Shown here: positions 35,212 to 45,610 of the stretch, in pieces
Layout: the number at the start of each line of letters is the position of its first letter
Position numbering within the stretch: position 1 is the first letter of the stretch
Origin: DASZWJ01 sp963813895
Lineage (GTDB): Bacteria; Pseudomonadota; Gammaproteobacteria; JAURND01
Direction of reading: 5' to 3'
DNA: 64,000 nt
NCBI GenBank assembly: GCA_963813895.1
Contig: CAWFAS010000005.1
Coordinates: forward strand, 386,956 to 450,955
Notes under the pieces: generated by a model
What the model saw: only the letters and a program-made list of their open reading frames with translations
Database searches by the model: none
Told to the model about the DNA's origin: nothing
Program-made: the position numbers and the translations under genes

Positions 35212-36030
35212 TCAAGTAGCAATATTTTCATGGCAGCGCCCGCTGTTGTTTATCTTGCTCATAAGCTCTTTGTAATTCTCGTAGATGATGTGCGTTACAA
35301 AGAGAATGGGCACACTGATAAATAAAGTAAGGCTTCCAGTGATCGTGACACAAGGTGCCAATGAAGTACGGTAAATTCCAATGGCTTCCATTGCTATTTT
35401 GCCACGTCTTTCATGAGGGAAAAAATAAGTAAATTTTAGATTTGCAGTTAAGTGCAACCAGTCGCGCTTGCCACCGATATTAATACCAGTTTCATCTACA
35501 TGTAATATAGGAATGCTAATAAGTTGGTTTTTAACAAATTGATCGAATTTTTCAAGAAAAATATAAGCTTCTTTGTTGAAATTCTGTATGGATCCAGGAC
35601 TGATAGGGATGTTGAGTTCTGTATCGAAATAATCATCAATACGATTGTAAGGTAAGAGTTGAAATTGCGACAGATAAACTGCGTGCGCTTTAAGGTCATT
35701 TCCATATTGTACGGGACGAGTGACATAATCTGGAAAGGGAGCAGTAAATTTCTTGCCATCTGAATTTTCCAGGATTTCAGCGCGATATTCAATAACATGG
35801 CGCGATATTCGAATATCAATAACCTGACGCGCATGATAACCGATCTTGTGATACTTCCTTTTGGCAAACTGCTCTTATCAACGGGAAGAAGTTTGATTTC
35901 ATCAGGATTTTTAACCGGCTTAAGAGTGTAGCCTTTATGTCCCTTTTGTCCTCCCTGTTTTTTATCGGATTTATTTTTTTTCTTTTCTTAATCTCTGTTT
36001 TGGTCTTGGGATAGAGGTTTACTGCTATTT
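35212..36030 (-). pseudogene. IS66-family transposase (TnpC), frameshifted fragment
   Basis: Pieces in several minus-strand frames read KKQGGQKGHKGYTLKPVKNP, then HKIGYHARQVIDIRISRHVI, ILHVDETGINIGGKRDWLHL, TYFFPHERRGKIAMEAIGI and LCNAHHLREL. VDETG carries the first catalytic Asp and HERRGxxAMxxIGI is typical of IS66. At least three frameshifts are present, the N-terminus is cut and the C-terminal catalytic Glu region is missing. Confidence 0.8.
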
Positions 36031-36059
36031 TTGCTATTCAAATTAAAACGGTTAACTAG

Positions 36060-37392
36060 TAATCCAATTATCAAGAAATATTGAGTTCAAAGAATCGTTT
36101 AATGATGAGGGCATTGAAACTATTGGGGCCTTCGCCAATACAAGTGGCGGTATACTTTTAATTGGAATTCAAGATTCCGGGAAGGTAATCGGATTGCATG
36201 TTGGGAAAAAGACCATAGAAGATATTGCCAATCGTATTCAAGAAACAACCGACCCTCGCATTCAGCCATCAATATCAACTTTTAGCCTGGATAATAAGAA
36301 AATAATCGTTATTCAGACTATTCAAAGCACTGGCACACCAATTAGCGTGCGTGGACGTTTTTTTCGCCGCGTAGGAAAAACCAATCAGGCATGAGCCATG
36401 AGGAGATCATGGCTCGTTTCATTGCGCGTACTGGATTAAGTTGGGATGCATATATTGAAAATAGCGCGGTGCCCTCAGATTTAAATACTGATTTAATCAA
36501 AAAATTTGTTTCTATCATTCGTGAAAAGGGACGTTTACCCATACCAGAACACGCATCAGATGAAGACGTTTTGAGAAAATTAGAACTCATCAAAGATGGA
36601 AAAATCACAAGAGCAGCAATCCTTCTATTTGGCAATCACCCTGATGCTTTTTTTCCTTCTGCATTTTTGAAAATTGGACGTTTTAGATCACCGACCCATA
36701 TTTTAGATGATAGAGAGGTGCATGGAACATTAATCCAGCAATTAGATGGTGCAATAAACTGGTTTCGTGAGCGACTAGAAACAGAATATATTATTATTGA
36801 TAAACCTGAGCGTGAAGTACGTTGGGAGTATCCATTAAAAGCAATCCGAGAAGCAGTCAGCAATTCTCTTTGCCATAGGGACTTTAATAGTCTTGCTCAC
36901 AATCAAATTAGGTTATATGACGACCATTTAGAAATCTGGAACCCAGGAAATTTACCACCGGGACTAACGTCCGAAGCCTTATTTCATAAACATGATTCTA
37001 TTCCTAGAAATCGTCGAATCGCCGATGCTTTTTTCTATTCAGGTTTAATTGAGCGTTGGTGCAGTGGCACATTACGCATTATAGAAGAGTTAACTGCTGT
37101 TAATTTACCATTGCCACAATTTATATCAGAACCTGGCCGGTTTAAAGTAATCTTCCATAAAGAATTCATTAACAAAGAATACTTGAAAAAATTACACCTA
37201 TCAAAACGTCAAATGGATGCTATAGCTTACATCAAAGAACATGGGGATATTTCTAACACGGAATATCAATCATTAACAGGGGTCTCAAAAGCAACTGCAA
37301 CAAGGGATCTTAATTTATTGAAAGAAAAGGGAGTTCTTACATTAGAAGGCACTACCGGCCGAGGGGAAGTCTATAGAATAAAGGGCTCATAA
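36060..37392 (+). pseudogene. AlbA_2 / RecG-like ATP-binding protein, split by frameshift
   Basis: An N-terminal AlbA_2 (Schlafen-type) domain runs from SRNIEFKESFNDEGIET through ANTSGGILLIGIQDSGKVIG to FFRRVGKTNQA, stopping at 36394. The ATPase-like and winged-helix parts continue from ATG 36391 in another frame (PLKAIREAVSNSLCHRDF, IWNPGNLPPGLT, WCSGTLRIIEEL and GVSKATATRDLNLLKEKG). Stop and start overlap as ATGA. Normal family members are one protein of ~430-450 residues. The 5' end lacks a start codon and abuts the IS66 remnant, so a pseudogene is most likely, though the second half could still be translated. Confidence 0.7.
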
Positions 37393-38293
37393 TGGGCTCA
37401 AAGGGCTCATTTTGCACAAATTCGCTTGGGTGTGTCCCTGGAATTACAGGATTTTGATTCTTTGACGCGGGACATCCCTTTGCTGGTTAATCTGCAGCCC
37501 TCGGGTTATTATTTGATGGAAGATTTCTATTATGCCGGCGGCCTACCGGCGGTGATGGTGGAATTGGGGGATTTACTTCACCTGGATGCGCTGACGATTA
37601 CTGGCAAAACAGTTGCTGAAAATATTGCAGGCGCTAAGGTTTATAACTCAGATGTGATTTATTCTACACAACGGCCCTTGCATGAGCATGGTTCAACTGT
37701 GGTGCTCAGGGGGAATCTCTGTCCGCATGGCGCCGTTATTAAACGTTCTGCCGCCTCGGAACATTTACTGGAACATCGCGGCCCTGCTTTGGTCTTTGAA
37801 TCCATCGAGGATTTTAAAGCTAGGATTGATGACCCTGATTTAGCAGTTTCTGCGGATAGTATTCTTGTTCTGAAAAATTGTGGACCTAAAGGTATCCGGG
37901 AATGCCTGAAGTGGGTAATATGCCTTTGCCGAAAAAATTACTAGAGTGCAGGGGGTAACAGATATGGTTCGCATTAGTGATGCACGGATGAGTGGCACAG
38001 GTTATGGCACTGTGGTATTACATGTGAGTCCTGAATCAGCTGTTGGCGGGCCTTTGGCTCTGGTTAAAACGGGCGATATGATTAGTTTAGATGTGGCTAA
38101 TCGTCGGCTGGAATTAGAAGTGAGTGAAGAAGAATTAGCCAGACGGCGTGTTGATTGGCGGGCGACTGATTTAGGCTATCAACGAGGTTATGCAAAATTG
38201 TATATCGATCATGTGAGCCAGGCTCATGAGGGTGCGGAATTGGATTTTCTGGTGGGTTATAGTGGCAGTAAAGTGACGTGTGAATCACACTGA
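37393..38293 (+). pseudogene. IlvD/Edd-family dehydratase, C-terminal half with frameshifts
   Basis: LGVSLELQDFDSLTRDIPLL, NLQPSGYYLMEDFYYAGGLP, VLRGNLCPHGAVIKRSA and GPALVFESIEDF are typical of dihydroxy-acid/sugar-acid dehydratases. Near 37903 the frame shifts (YPGMPEVGNMPLPKKLL appears in another frame) and again near 37945, before GVTDMVRISDARMSGTGYGT and WRATDLGYQRGYAKLYIDHV. The N-terminal half with the Fe-S cysteines is absent. It starts abruptly after a GGGCTCA direct repeat at 37385-37412. Confidence 0.85.
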
Positions 38294-38346
38294 GTCAGTT
38301 GGAATTGTAATTTTGCTCAATTTGATATTTACCGCGGGAGATACAA

Positions 38347-39507
38347 GTGTCAGAAGATAATAAAAATAAACAGGATCTTAAAAGTCTCTTTGAAAAAAAC
38401 CCGGAGGAAACAAAAGGTGAATCGACTGGTCGTTTTCTATTAGGAGACAATGAAACTCTATTTTCGCAAAATAGATTTAAAAAGAAAACAAAATACTCCC
38501 CCTTGATAATACCGACATGGAGGATATGGAGTTTTACGGAAAAGGATATGCCGGAGGTTAAGAATCCAATAACGGAGCATGGTCAAAACAAGGCATGCGA
38601 TATCATGAACCGTTATGAATCAAAAAATAGTGGTGGGGGTATTCAGACCCAGCCTAGGTATTCCCCCGCAGATAATGTGTCAATTGTCATGAGAACTGTA
38701 TCTAAAATATTAAACACAAAGAAGCGCGATGCGGGTTTGTCAGGAAATATAGAGTGGCTTCATGCGGTTGCTCGAAATGATCCAGGACGTGCGTACTGTG
38801 AATTGGCCCGGTGTTACGAATTCGGAACTTCATCTATACCTGAGGATTTGGATAAAGCCTGGCGTTTCTATAGTGAGGCTGCCAAAGCAGGAAATGCAGA
38901 AGCATACAATAAAATAAAAACTGAATTTTGTTCACCCCAACTTACTGATCAAGATATCAGAGTAATTGACGACGGGGTTATAAATAAAATACTTCAAGGC
39001 TATGAAGGTGAGATTGAGCGGGGCAACAAAGTTGTGGAATATAGTATGTTAGGTATCTGTGCAAATTATGGTGACGAAGTGGCTCTGTATAAACTTGGAA
39101 AATACCATTTACAAAGCTGGGACCCATCCCGGGGAACCGACACAAATCTAAGATGGGGAATACACTGTCTTAAGTTATCTGAACAAACATATCCCCGTGC
39201 TCGTTTGGAGAAACTGGAGCAAATGGTGAAAATCTTAGGAAAGGCATATCATCTAGCAGCATCTGGGGAATTTCCTAAGATTCAAAGAGCAAAATTATTC
39301 TATGTGTTTATCTTAAGGAATAATCCTCCTAATGCCATAACTGGTAGTGCAAAAGATGGACTAGAGCATGTAGAAAAGCTACTTGGAAAATTTAAAAAAC
39401 CTTTTATCCCTCTAGATTCTCCTTTGTATACTAAGAGAAAAACAGATAAAAATGAGAAAAAAGATGAAAGAAATACAAAAAGAGAAACTTTTTCTAAAAA
39501 ACATTAG
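38347..39507 (+). CDS. Sel1-repeat-containing protein, effector candidate
   Basis: The 386-residue protein starts at GTG 38347 with GGGAGA seven bases upstream. One clear Sel1 repeat is at about residues 157-190 (AYCELARCYEFGTSSIPEDL, then KAWRFYSEAAKAGNAEAYN) and a second weaker one at about 250 (ALYKLGKYHLQS). The N-terminal 130 residues are hydrophilic and disordered; the C-terminus is highly basic (KRKTDKNEKKDERNTKRE). There is no signal peptide. Sel1 proteins usually act as binding scaffolds. Its neighbour is a 14-repeat Sel1 protein on the other strand. Confidence 0.65.
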   Translation: MSEDNKNKQDLKSLFEKNPEETKGESTGRFLLGDNETLFSQNRFKKKTKYSPLIIPTWRIWSFTEKDMPEVKNPITEHGQNKACDIMNRYESKNSGGGIQTQPRYSPADNVSIVMRTVSKILNTKKRDAGLSGNIEWLHAVARNDPGRAYCELARCYEFGTSSIPEDLDKAWRFYSEAAKAGNAEAYNKIKTEFCSPQLTDQDIRVIDDGVINKILQGYEGEIERGNKVVEYSMLGICANYGDEVALYKLGKYHLQSWDPSRGTDTNLRWGIHCLKLSEQTYPRARLEKLEQMVKILGKAYHLAASGEFPKIQRAKLFYVFILRNNPPNAITGSAKDGLEHVEKLLGKFKKPFIPLDSPLYTKRKTDKNEKKDERNTKRETFSKKH

Positions 39508-39573
39508 GAACTTAAAAGGGAGCTGGTGCAAGAGAAGGAGTAACACAAAAAAGCCATTAGAGTGGCCCGGAGG

Positions 39574-39770
39574 GTGAAGTACAGGATGTAATGCCATTAA
39601 CTTAAGGAAATGCCTTATCAATTACCCACAAATGCCCTCCCCTTTGGGCGTCATTGCGAGGAGCGAAGCGACGAAGCAATGACGCCCAAAGAGGAGGAAT
39701 TTGTGGGTAATGATTGCCAGCGGCTTAACACATCTCCTTAAGTTAGTGCCATTAGTACTTCACATAGAGG
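39574..39770. repeat. Nested palindromic element
   Basis: The outer arms read GAAGTACAGGATGTAATGCC and, inverted, GGCATTAGTACTTC-like sequence at 39756-39770. The middle arms hold CTTAAGG, and the inner arms TACCCACAAATGCC with CCTTTGGGCGTCATTGC enclose GAGGAGCGAAGCGACG. The nesting suggests that one repeat inserted into another. It is non-coding. Confidence 0.7.
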
Positions 39771-39871
39771 TTTGCCCTTTGAAAATAGCCCCCTTGTGTT
39801 ACCAGCACTTGGGGGCTATACCCTTAATTATCTGCTTATGTATTTTGGATACAGGCTTTTTAAGGATTATA

Positions 39872-42289
39872 TTAGTTTAATGTATTAGTTGATTTCTCCG
39901 GCTCTTGCTGAGAAGAAGGGCTGGTGGAGATTGAGGATAATAATGGCATTGATGAGGGAGGGGGAGGGAAGGTTGATTGCGGAGCGACATAACTTATAGA
40001 GGGGAGGGATTCTTTCTTATTTTCTTTTGGTAAAGCAGAAATTTTTCCAAGCATGGTTTGTGCAAGCTTATGCTCTTTCCCAGCCATGTTAAGATACTTT
40101 ATTGCTTCGTCTACATCTTTCCGAAAACCATGCATTCCATTATTATGCCATATTCCAAGAATAAAGCATGAATCTGGATCTTTTTGTTCGGCCAATTCTA
40201 TACAAATAGATTTGACTTGTAGCTCTGCGTCTTGTATTTTTTCACTAGCTTTAAGAAACCATTTCTTTGCTTCTTTTTTATCTTGCGCAACGCCTAATCC
40301 ATCTCTATAACATATCCCAAGTTGATATTGCGCCTCTCGATTGTGTTTCTCGGCAGCTTTAATAAAGCAGTTTACGGCCTCGTTTCTGTCTTGCGTAAGT
40401 CCCATTTCGCCATTCTCATACAATTTTCCAAGCAAATAGGCAAACTCTGGATTGTCTGATTTTTTATAAACCTCTAATAATGCGGCCTTTGCTTTTTCGT
40501 GATTTTTTTCAATAGCTTTCCGAAACCATTTCGCTGCTTCTTCTTTATTTTCATAAATACCTAGTAATTGATCTTTATAGCATAATCCAAGGTTATATTG
40601 TGCCTCAGGATCACCTTCATTGGCTAATTCTTCATAAATAGATGTCAATTTTTCATATGCTAGTTTAAAACAGCTTTCACTAGCTTGGTGAAACAGTCTC
40701 ATCGCTTCTATGTTATTTTTCTCAACACCTGAACCATTTTTATAGCATATTCCAAGATTATATTGCGCTTCTGGTTCCTTAATGGCAGCTTGTTCATACA
40801 ATTTCACCGCTTTTGCTAAATTTCTTTCGATTCCTTCACCGCGCGCATAGCAGACTCCCAGATTAAGTTGGGCTGGCGTAAAACCTTGTTCAGCAGCTTT
40901 TTCATACCATTTTACCGCCTCTTTTTCATCTTTTTTCACAACGCCAAATCCATCTTTAAAACATAATGCAAGTTGATATTGCGCTTCTGGATAATTATTT
41001 TGTTCAGCATCTTTTTTATAAATTTCCACCAAATGAATTGCTGCCTCCTGATGTCCTTTATTGGCGGCTTTTCGAAGCCATTTTAAGGATTCTGACTTAT
41101 CTACTGGAAGGTTTAGTAATCCGCTTTCATAATATAATCCCAACTGATATTGAGCCTTTGGGTAACCCCAATTAGCAGCAGATATAAATAATCTACGGGC
41201 CTCGTCAATATCTTTATTGACATCTGTTCCCTCTAGATAACGCATTCCGAGCTTGTATTCTTCTTCAGGAATTATTTTTTTGGGAGTTTTTTCGAAAAAT
41301 GGGGATACATTTTTTAAATCTTTTGGGTCATCTTTTTCGTCTTGGCACCTTAAACTAGTAGATTCCTCAGACTCTTGCTGAGGCATTTGGCTGGAAGGCC
41401 TCTCATTTTTTTCTTGGAAAGAAATGTTTTCAAGCATATTTAGTGCAAGCTGATGCTTTTTATCGGCAGCAATTTTAAAATATTTTTTTGCTGCGTCTAC
41501 ATTTTTCTGAAAACCGTTTATTCCGCTATTATGCCATACTCCAAGTCTAAAGCATGAATCTGGATCGCCTTTTTCGGCAAATTCTATACAAATGGATCGG
41601 AATGCTAGCTCTGCGTTCTGATTTTTTTCGCCAGCTTTACCAAAGCAGTTCATTGCTTCTTTTTTATCTTGCGGAACGCCTAATCCATCTCTATAACATA
41701 TCCCAAGTTGATATTGCGCCCCTGGATTACTTTTCTCAGCAGCTTTTTTTAAAAATTCTACTGCTTTTGCTAGATTTTTTTCGACGCCTTCGCCTTTAAA
41801 ATAGCACATTCCAAGGTTATATTGCGCCTTTGAATCGTTTTCCACTGTAGCTTTTATAAAAAAATCTACTACTTTAGAATTTTTTTCAAAAAAATCTCTA
41901 TCTAGAACGTCTTGATTCACTGATTCATGAGTCAATTTTAATTCGGTTTCTAAATGGATTTGATTAATTAACTTTAATACAGCTATTGCGTCGGAATGAT
42001 CTTTTTTTGCAGCTTCTTCGAACAAGTCTATTGCTTTTGGTAGATTTTGTTCAATGCCTTCGCCATACGCATAGCACACTCCCAGGCGATATTGTGCTAA
42101 TACATGATCTTTTTTAGCAGCCTGTATAAAACATTCCACAGCCTGTACCTTGTCATTTTTCTCTAGATAAAGCATTCCAAGCTGATACTGAGATTCTGCG
42201 GTAGGTTCTTCAGCCAATGCCTGGGGATCGTTATTGGAAATTTTTTCATCTTGGGGCTTTAGAAGTTCACTATTCTTTTGTGTTGTCAT
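39872..42289 (-). CDS. Large Sel1-repeat protein (about 14 repeats), effector candidate
   Basis: The 805-residue protein is built almost entirely of Sel1-like repeats (AQYQLGICYRDGLGVPQDKK, AQYNLGMCYFKGEGVEKNLA and others; I count about 14). Residues ~190-300 and ~655-760 are near-duplicates (both contain DAEL/NAEL, SICIE, DPDSCF-LG-WHN-G), showing segmental duplication. Linkers at ~300-340 and the last 45 residues (Pro/Ser-rich) are disordered. There is no signal peptide, so it is cytosolic or injected, unlike periplasmic EnhC. The solenoid should bind proteins; the partner is unknown. The frame is intact although its neighbours are decayed. Confidence 0.82.
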   Translation of the reverse strand: MTTQKNSELLKPQDEKISNNDPQALAEEPTAESQYQLGMLYLEKNDKVQAVECFIQAAKKDHVLAQYRLGVCYAYGEGIEQNLPKAIDLFEEAAKKDHSDAIAVLKLINQIHLETELKLTHESVNQDVLDRDFFEKNSKVVDFFIKATVENDSKAQYNLGMCYFKGEGVEKNLAKAVEFLKKAAEKSNPGAQYQLGICYRDGLGVPQDKKEAMNCFGKAGEKNQNAELAFRSICIEFAEKGDPDSCFRLGVWHNSGINGFQKNVDAAKKYFKIAADKKHQLALNMLENISFQEKNERPSSQMPQQESEESTSLRCQDEKDDPKDLKNVSPFFEKTPKKIIPEEEYKLGMRYLEGTDVNKDIDEARRLFISAANWGYPKAQYQLGLYYESGLLNLPVDKSESLKWLRKAANKGHQEAAIHLVEIYKKDAEQNNYPEAQYQLALCFKDGFGVVKKDEKEAVKWYEKAAEQGFTPAQLNLGVCYARGEGIERNLAKAVKLYEQAAIKEPEAQYNLGICYKNGSGVEKNNIEAMRLFHQASESCFKLAYEKLTSIYEELANEGDPEAQYNLGLCYKDQLLGIYENKEEAAKWFRKAIEKNHEKAKAALLEVYKKSDNPEFAYLLGKLYENGEMGLTQDRNEAVNCFIKAAEKHNREAQYQLGICYRDGLGVAQDKKEAKKWFLKASEKIQDAELQVKSICIELAEQKDPDSCFILGIWHNNGMHGFRKDVDEAIKYLNMAGKEHKLAQTMLGKISALPKENKKESLPSISYVAPQSTFPPPPSSMPLLSSISTSPSSQQEPEKSTNTLN

Positions 42290-42505
42290 AAAAATTTAAT
42301 ACCTGCTATTTTTAGTGGATTAAAAAAGAAGTGCAAAATGAGTATTATCTGATTCGATAAAAATAAAAACATGGGGGCTTGTTTTATGCTCATTCTAATC
42401 TTATTACAAAGGAGATTTTTACTAGTAGTTCAGCTTGTACTGAGATTGGTTCAATATAAATCGCGTACCTTACGTTCGGCACTGGTTGCGATGTCGGGTT
42501 GCGCA

Positions 42506-42799
42506 TATACCCGTTCCACTTAGGATTTCGGTGTTAGAGCAGCCCAGCTTGCACTAATCTTTGTCCGATCTTCAATCATAAAAACTCGAAATAAGAATAA
42601 CCGACGTAGTCGTCCCGGCAGGAAGCCGGGACGACAAGTCGACTATTCCTGCGTTTTTACTCAATCAGATCGAACACAAATTTGTAGGAACAAATTTGAA
42701 CGCGACAGCGGCCCGAAGGGTGAAGTACAGGATGTACTTCATAAATCTCAGCACAAGCTGGACTACTCTAACACCGAAATCCTAAGTGGAACGGGTATA
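42506..42799. repeat. 294-bp MITE-like element with ~35-bp inverted ends
   Basis: The ends TATACCCGTTCCACTTAGGA, then TTTCGGTGTTAGAG, are repeated inverted at the right. Inside are the GTCGTCCCGGCAGGAAGC palindrome (42606-42640) and GAAGGGTGAAGTACAGGATG (42717-42736). On its right side a minus-strand frame (HQYWAFVRDRLAEGDRLVKV) is cut off at 42800, so it seems to have inserted into a gene. Confidence 0.75.
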
Positions 42800-43324
42800 G
42801 ATCACCACTTGATAAAACACCTTGACCAAGCGGTCACCTTCGGCCAATCGATCCCGCACAAAGGCCCAGTACTGATGCTCTTGGCGAATAGTGAGTTTAA
42901 ACTTCCAGAGGACTTTTGGCAGTGGAATCTTTATTTAGGAAATGCATCTGCGCACAGGCGCTGGATTTTTCCTGGTCTAACATTGGGTCATCGCCTCGGG
43001 AAAATCCCGCAAAATAAAATTTCCGTTAGCAGTTAATGATTTTGACATGCCGGCTTTTAAGAACTTCGCACGCTTTTGCGCCAGCCAGGAAAAAATGCCG
43101 CTGTGCTGGGAGCGCTCAATGGCGAAGGCATCAATGCTGTCGCCGATTTTATCCGAAGCCCACAGCAGGCACTGCAAGTCAGCTGAGATGGGTAGGGCGT
43201 CGGTTAATAGACTCGCCAAAATCTGCACGCTTTGTTCACTCTCTGCACCTTGACTGTGTGCCCACAGGGTGCATTGTCCAATCTTTTTAATTAGTTCCGT
43301 TAATGCTCTAGCTGATGCTTCCAC
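42800..43324 (-). pseudogene. Unknown gene interrupted by the MITE-like element
   Basis: From GTG 43324 (AAGGGAAT upstream) the frame gives 115 residues (VEASARALTELIKKIGQCTL, then WAHSQGAESEQSVQILAS...) and stops at 42977. Closer to the element another frame reads KLTIRQEHQYWAFVRDRLAE, then GDRLVKVFYQVVI, protein-like and cut at 42800. I do not recognise the family. The parts probably belong to one decayed gene. Confidence 0.4.
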
Positions 43325-43371
43325 ATTGCTATTCCCTTGTTATGTGCTGCAGCACTAAATCCGAACAACTG

Positions 43372-44268
43372 TCAACTATTAATAGACTTATTATCTGAAG
43401 CTGGATCAGGAAGACTTGTTCGACACATATAATCTCGTGCTCTTTCTGTAAGTCCATATATAAATCCACAGGCCACGGCGCTAATGCTGCTAACAAAACC
43501 GTTTATCCCTGTTGGAACAGTTGGGAGAAGTTGCTCTTGTTCCCCCACACAGCCTGCATGACCACTACAGAGATAACCATAATATTCGCCTTGGTCTCTG
43601 ACTAATTGGGATGTATAGTTATGCGTTGAATTTAATATAATAGCGGTAACTCCAGCGCCTAGAAACACTATACCTTTTAGAACTGCCTTCATGTTTTTAG
43701 CACTGGCTATTTTTTGAGCCCCTAAAAAGGCAATAGGAAACGCAGTTAACTGGATGATTCCCTGAGAAGCTTCGGATGCCACAACAAAAAAATCGCCCCC
43801 AGAAGAGTAGGGTTTCTGGTAGCCTTTTTGAATACCCTCTATATAACCTTCATTAAAAGTAGATTTATTTTCTTGGACAATCTGTAATAGTTTTGTACTT
43901 GAGCTTAGGACAGGGAGTGTTGCCGCGCCCAGTCTAGAAAGCTTTGAAAAAATCCCCAGGCCCGCATATAGCTTTGAATGTTGAACGGCAATAGAGGTTG
44001 GATCTGGTGGTGGTGTATGATCTGCAAAGGTATCTCTGATCATGTCGATTGGTATATTTATCAGGGGTATGGTACGCAGATACGTATATGACAAGCAACT
44101 ATTCTCTATAGTTCTTTGCAATTTGGCTTCACATGATTCAATGGGAGGTTGAACAACGGGAATTTCTACATTTTTATGTTCCAATAAAGGTTCATTTAGA
44201 TCAGAGGGATCTCTTGCAATAGTTTTGGGTTCTAGTACTTTTAGTTCTAAGTCATTTTCGCTCATCAC
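43372..44268 (-). CDS. Membrane protein of unknown function, effector candidate
   Basis: The 298-residue protein has a hydrophilic N-terminus (~1-60) and a central and C-terminal part with three likely membrane segments: GIIQLTAFPIAFLGAQKI (~185-202), VLKGIVFLGAGVTAIIL (~212-228) and GFVSSISAVACGFIYGL (~265-281). There is no cleavable signal peptide. GYIEGIQKGYQKPYSSGGDF is Gly-rich. The family is not recognised. The layout (cytosolic N-terminus, hydrophobic hairpins, no export signal) is compatible with a translocated protein that inserts in host membranes; this is inferred. Confidence 0.55.
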   Translation of the reverse strand: MMSENDLELKVLEPKTIARDPSDLNEPLLEHKNVEIPVVQPPIESCEAKLQRTIENSCLSYTYLRTIPLINIPIDMIRDTFADHTPPPDPTSIAVQHSKLYAGLGIFSKLSRLGAATLPVLSSSTKLLQIVQENKSTFNEGYIEGIQKGYQKPYSSGGDFFVVASEASQGIIQLTAFPIAFLGAQKIASAKNMKAVLKGIVFLGAGVTAIILNSTHNYTSQLVRDQGEYYGYLCSGHAGCVGEQEQLLPTVPTGINGFVSSISAVACGFIYGLTERARDYMCRTSLPDPASDNKSINS

Positions 44269-44765
44269 ATTTGCCTATTAATTATTTAAAAATTAAGGGT
44301 AACCATTTGGCACCCGAAAGACCTATTAGGGGGTAGAGGTGCAATGGAACAGAATACCCAGTTAAGGTGAAAACCATATCTTAAACTTCCATATCAGGTC
44401 TACGTAGGGGTTGTAAGCGTAAACCGTCTTTTTTTCCGACTGTTTTTGAGACCGTCAGAAATTTCTGGGGTTTGCGCCTAGAACCACCTATACATGTCAG
44501 CCAACCAGCTGCAGCTCTTCTTCGTGATTAGAATCCACAGTGGCAAATTTACAGCAGTCTTCTATTGTTTTAGGGTGTTTCATTTCCGATACAAAATCCA
44601 CTCGACATTTCTCCCTGTTTGATAAGATGACTAAAAAACCCGTTATTGTTTGCTCATTTATAAACCGACTTCAGTTACAGGGTAACTGTTTTTTTAAAAC
44701 TCGATAAACCGTGCTCCTTTGTTCAACATTACAGAGGGGGCCGAAAAATGTTTAGTTGCCGGGAT
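44269..44765. other. Intergenic region
   Basis: AT-rich sequence with short inverted pieces (CCGTCTTTTTTTCCGACTG, then AGACCGTCAG around 44430). No gene, RNA or clear terminator is seen. Confidence 0.4.
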
Positions 44766-44953
44766 TCAGCGAGGCTTCGCGGCGCTCTGCTGCTTTTCGA
44801 AACGCTCCAAAACTCTCTTGCGGCTCACATGCATCAGATCGCGTGCCTTCTGTACGTGAGAACCGACCAGCTCATAGTTGCGCTTGACAATATCTCCGCC
44901 AACAAAGACAAATTCAATATATCCGTTTCTCAAAAGTACTTCCCTGGGCATGG
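44766..44953 (-). CDS. Small Fis-type helix-turn-helix protein or fragment
   Basis: Starting at ATG 44953 (AAAGGAGACC 10 bases upstream) the product is 62 residues: MPREVLLRNGYIEFVFVGGD and so on. KRNYELVGSHVQKARDLMHV, then SRKRVLERFEK, fits a Fis-like helix-turn-helix. It may be the DNA-binding tail of a sigma-54 regulator or a small stand-alone factor. The longer frame to 45200 has poor composition upstream and was not accepted. Confidence 0.45.
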
Positions 44954-45199
44954 CAACAGGTCTCCTTTCATACTGTGAATGATTGTGGTGGTGAGACGAA
45001 TGCAGATTGCATTGTCTCTGAAATAGTTGCTTAGAGTCAATCTCACCTGCCGCGAGGCGGATTGCGGTGGTTACGCATGAATCGCTCGATCTGGTCGCTG
45101 GTCTATCATCAACGAAGTCAGAGGACAATATCCTGAGAATGTCTTTACTTGCCGTAACAGACCTATGACCCGGAGGTCGAATACTGCCTGGAAAGAGCA

Positions 45200-45340
45200 C
45201 GAAAGCAGAAGGGGATAGACGTCAGAGTGCATGATTTGAAACACCCGTTTGGTCGCTGTTTAAGGGCAGCCGGTGTGAGTTTTGAAGATCGCCAAGACTT
45301 GTTAGGTCATAAGAGTAGACGTATTACGACCTATTCATAA
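45200..45340 (+). pseudogene. Tyrosine integrase C-terminal remnant
   Basis: The frame RVHDLKHPFGRCLRAAGVSF, then EDRQDLLGHKSRRITTYS, ends at 45340. H-D-L-K-H (normally H-x-L-R-H) and LLGHKS-RITTxYS are the catalytic box II and Tyr region of phage integrases. The rest of the enzyme is absent. The normal His-Tyr near the end is reduced to TTYS. Confidence 0.65.
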
Positions 45341-45373
45341 TTTATAAAAATAACTATATATGTATCCATTTTT

Positions 45374-45610
45374 ATGATTATAAACAGCGATGACCATCTC
45401 GCCAAGGCTAATGCCTTAATCCAGGTCGCTTTATATGATAGTTTTCTAGAGTATCCCACACAGATTGTTCACCATTACCTATTATTGCTCTGTGAAATTA
45501 TTGAGTATGCTTATAATGGCAGTACAACAATGTTAGATGCTGCTTTTCATATCAGCCGTGAGCAAAAGGCTGCCGTTATTTCCGGTCAATTTTCAGGGCA
45601 GGTAAGCTAA
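45374..45610 (+). CDS. Small hypothetical protein
   Basis: The 78 residues (MIINSDDHLAKANALIQVAL and so on) are mostly helical and of unknown family, with no good ribosome-binding site. Downstream (45611-45925) the frames TDDLDQLVSNIVHDNI and a hydrophobic stretch near 45870-45915 look like pieces of a decayed coiled-coil membrane protein, so this may be its first part. Confidence 0.35.
   Translation: MIINSDDHLAKANALIQVALYDSFLEYPTQIVHHYLLLLCEIIEYAYNGSTTMLDAAFHISREQKAAVISGQFSGQVS

Noticed and set aside
45000..45200. N-terminal extension of the small Fis-like frame (44766-45200)
   Set aside because: The upstream part is low-quality sequence read from another frame; a good ribosome-binding site marks the internal ATG at 44953 instead.
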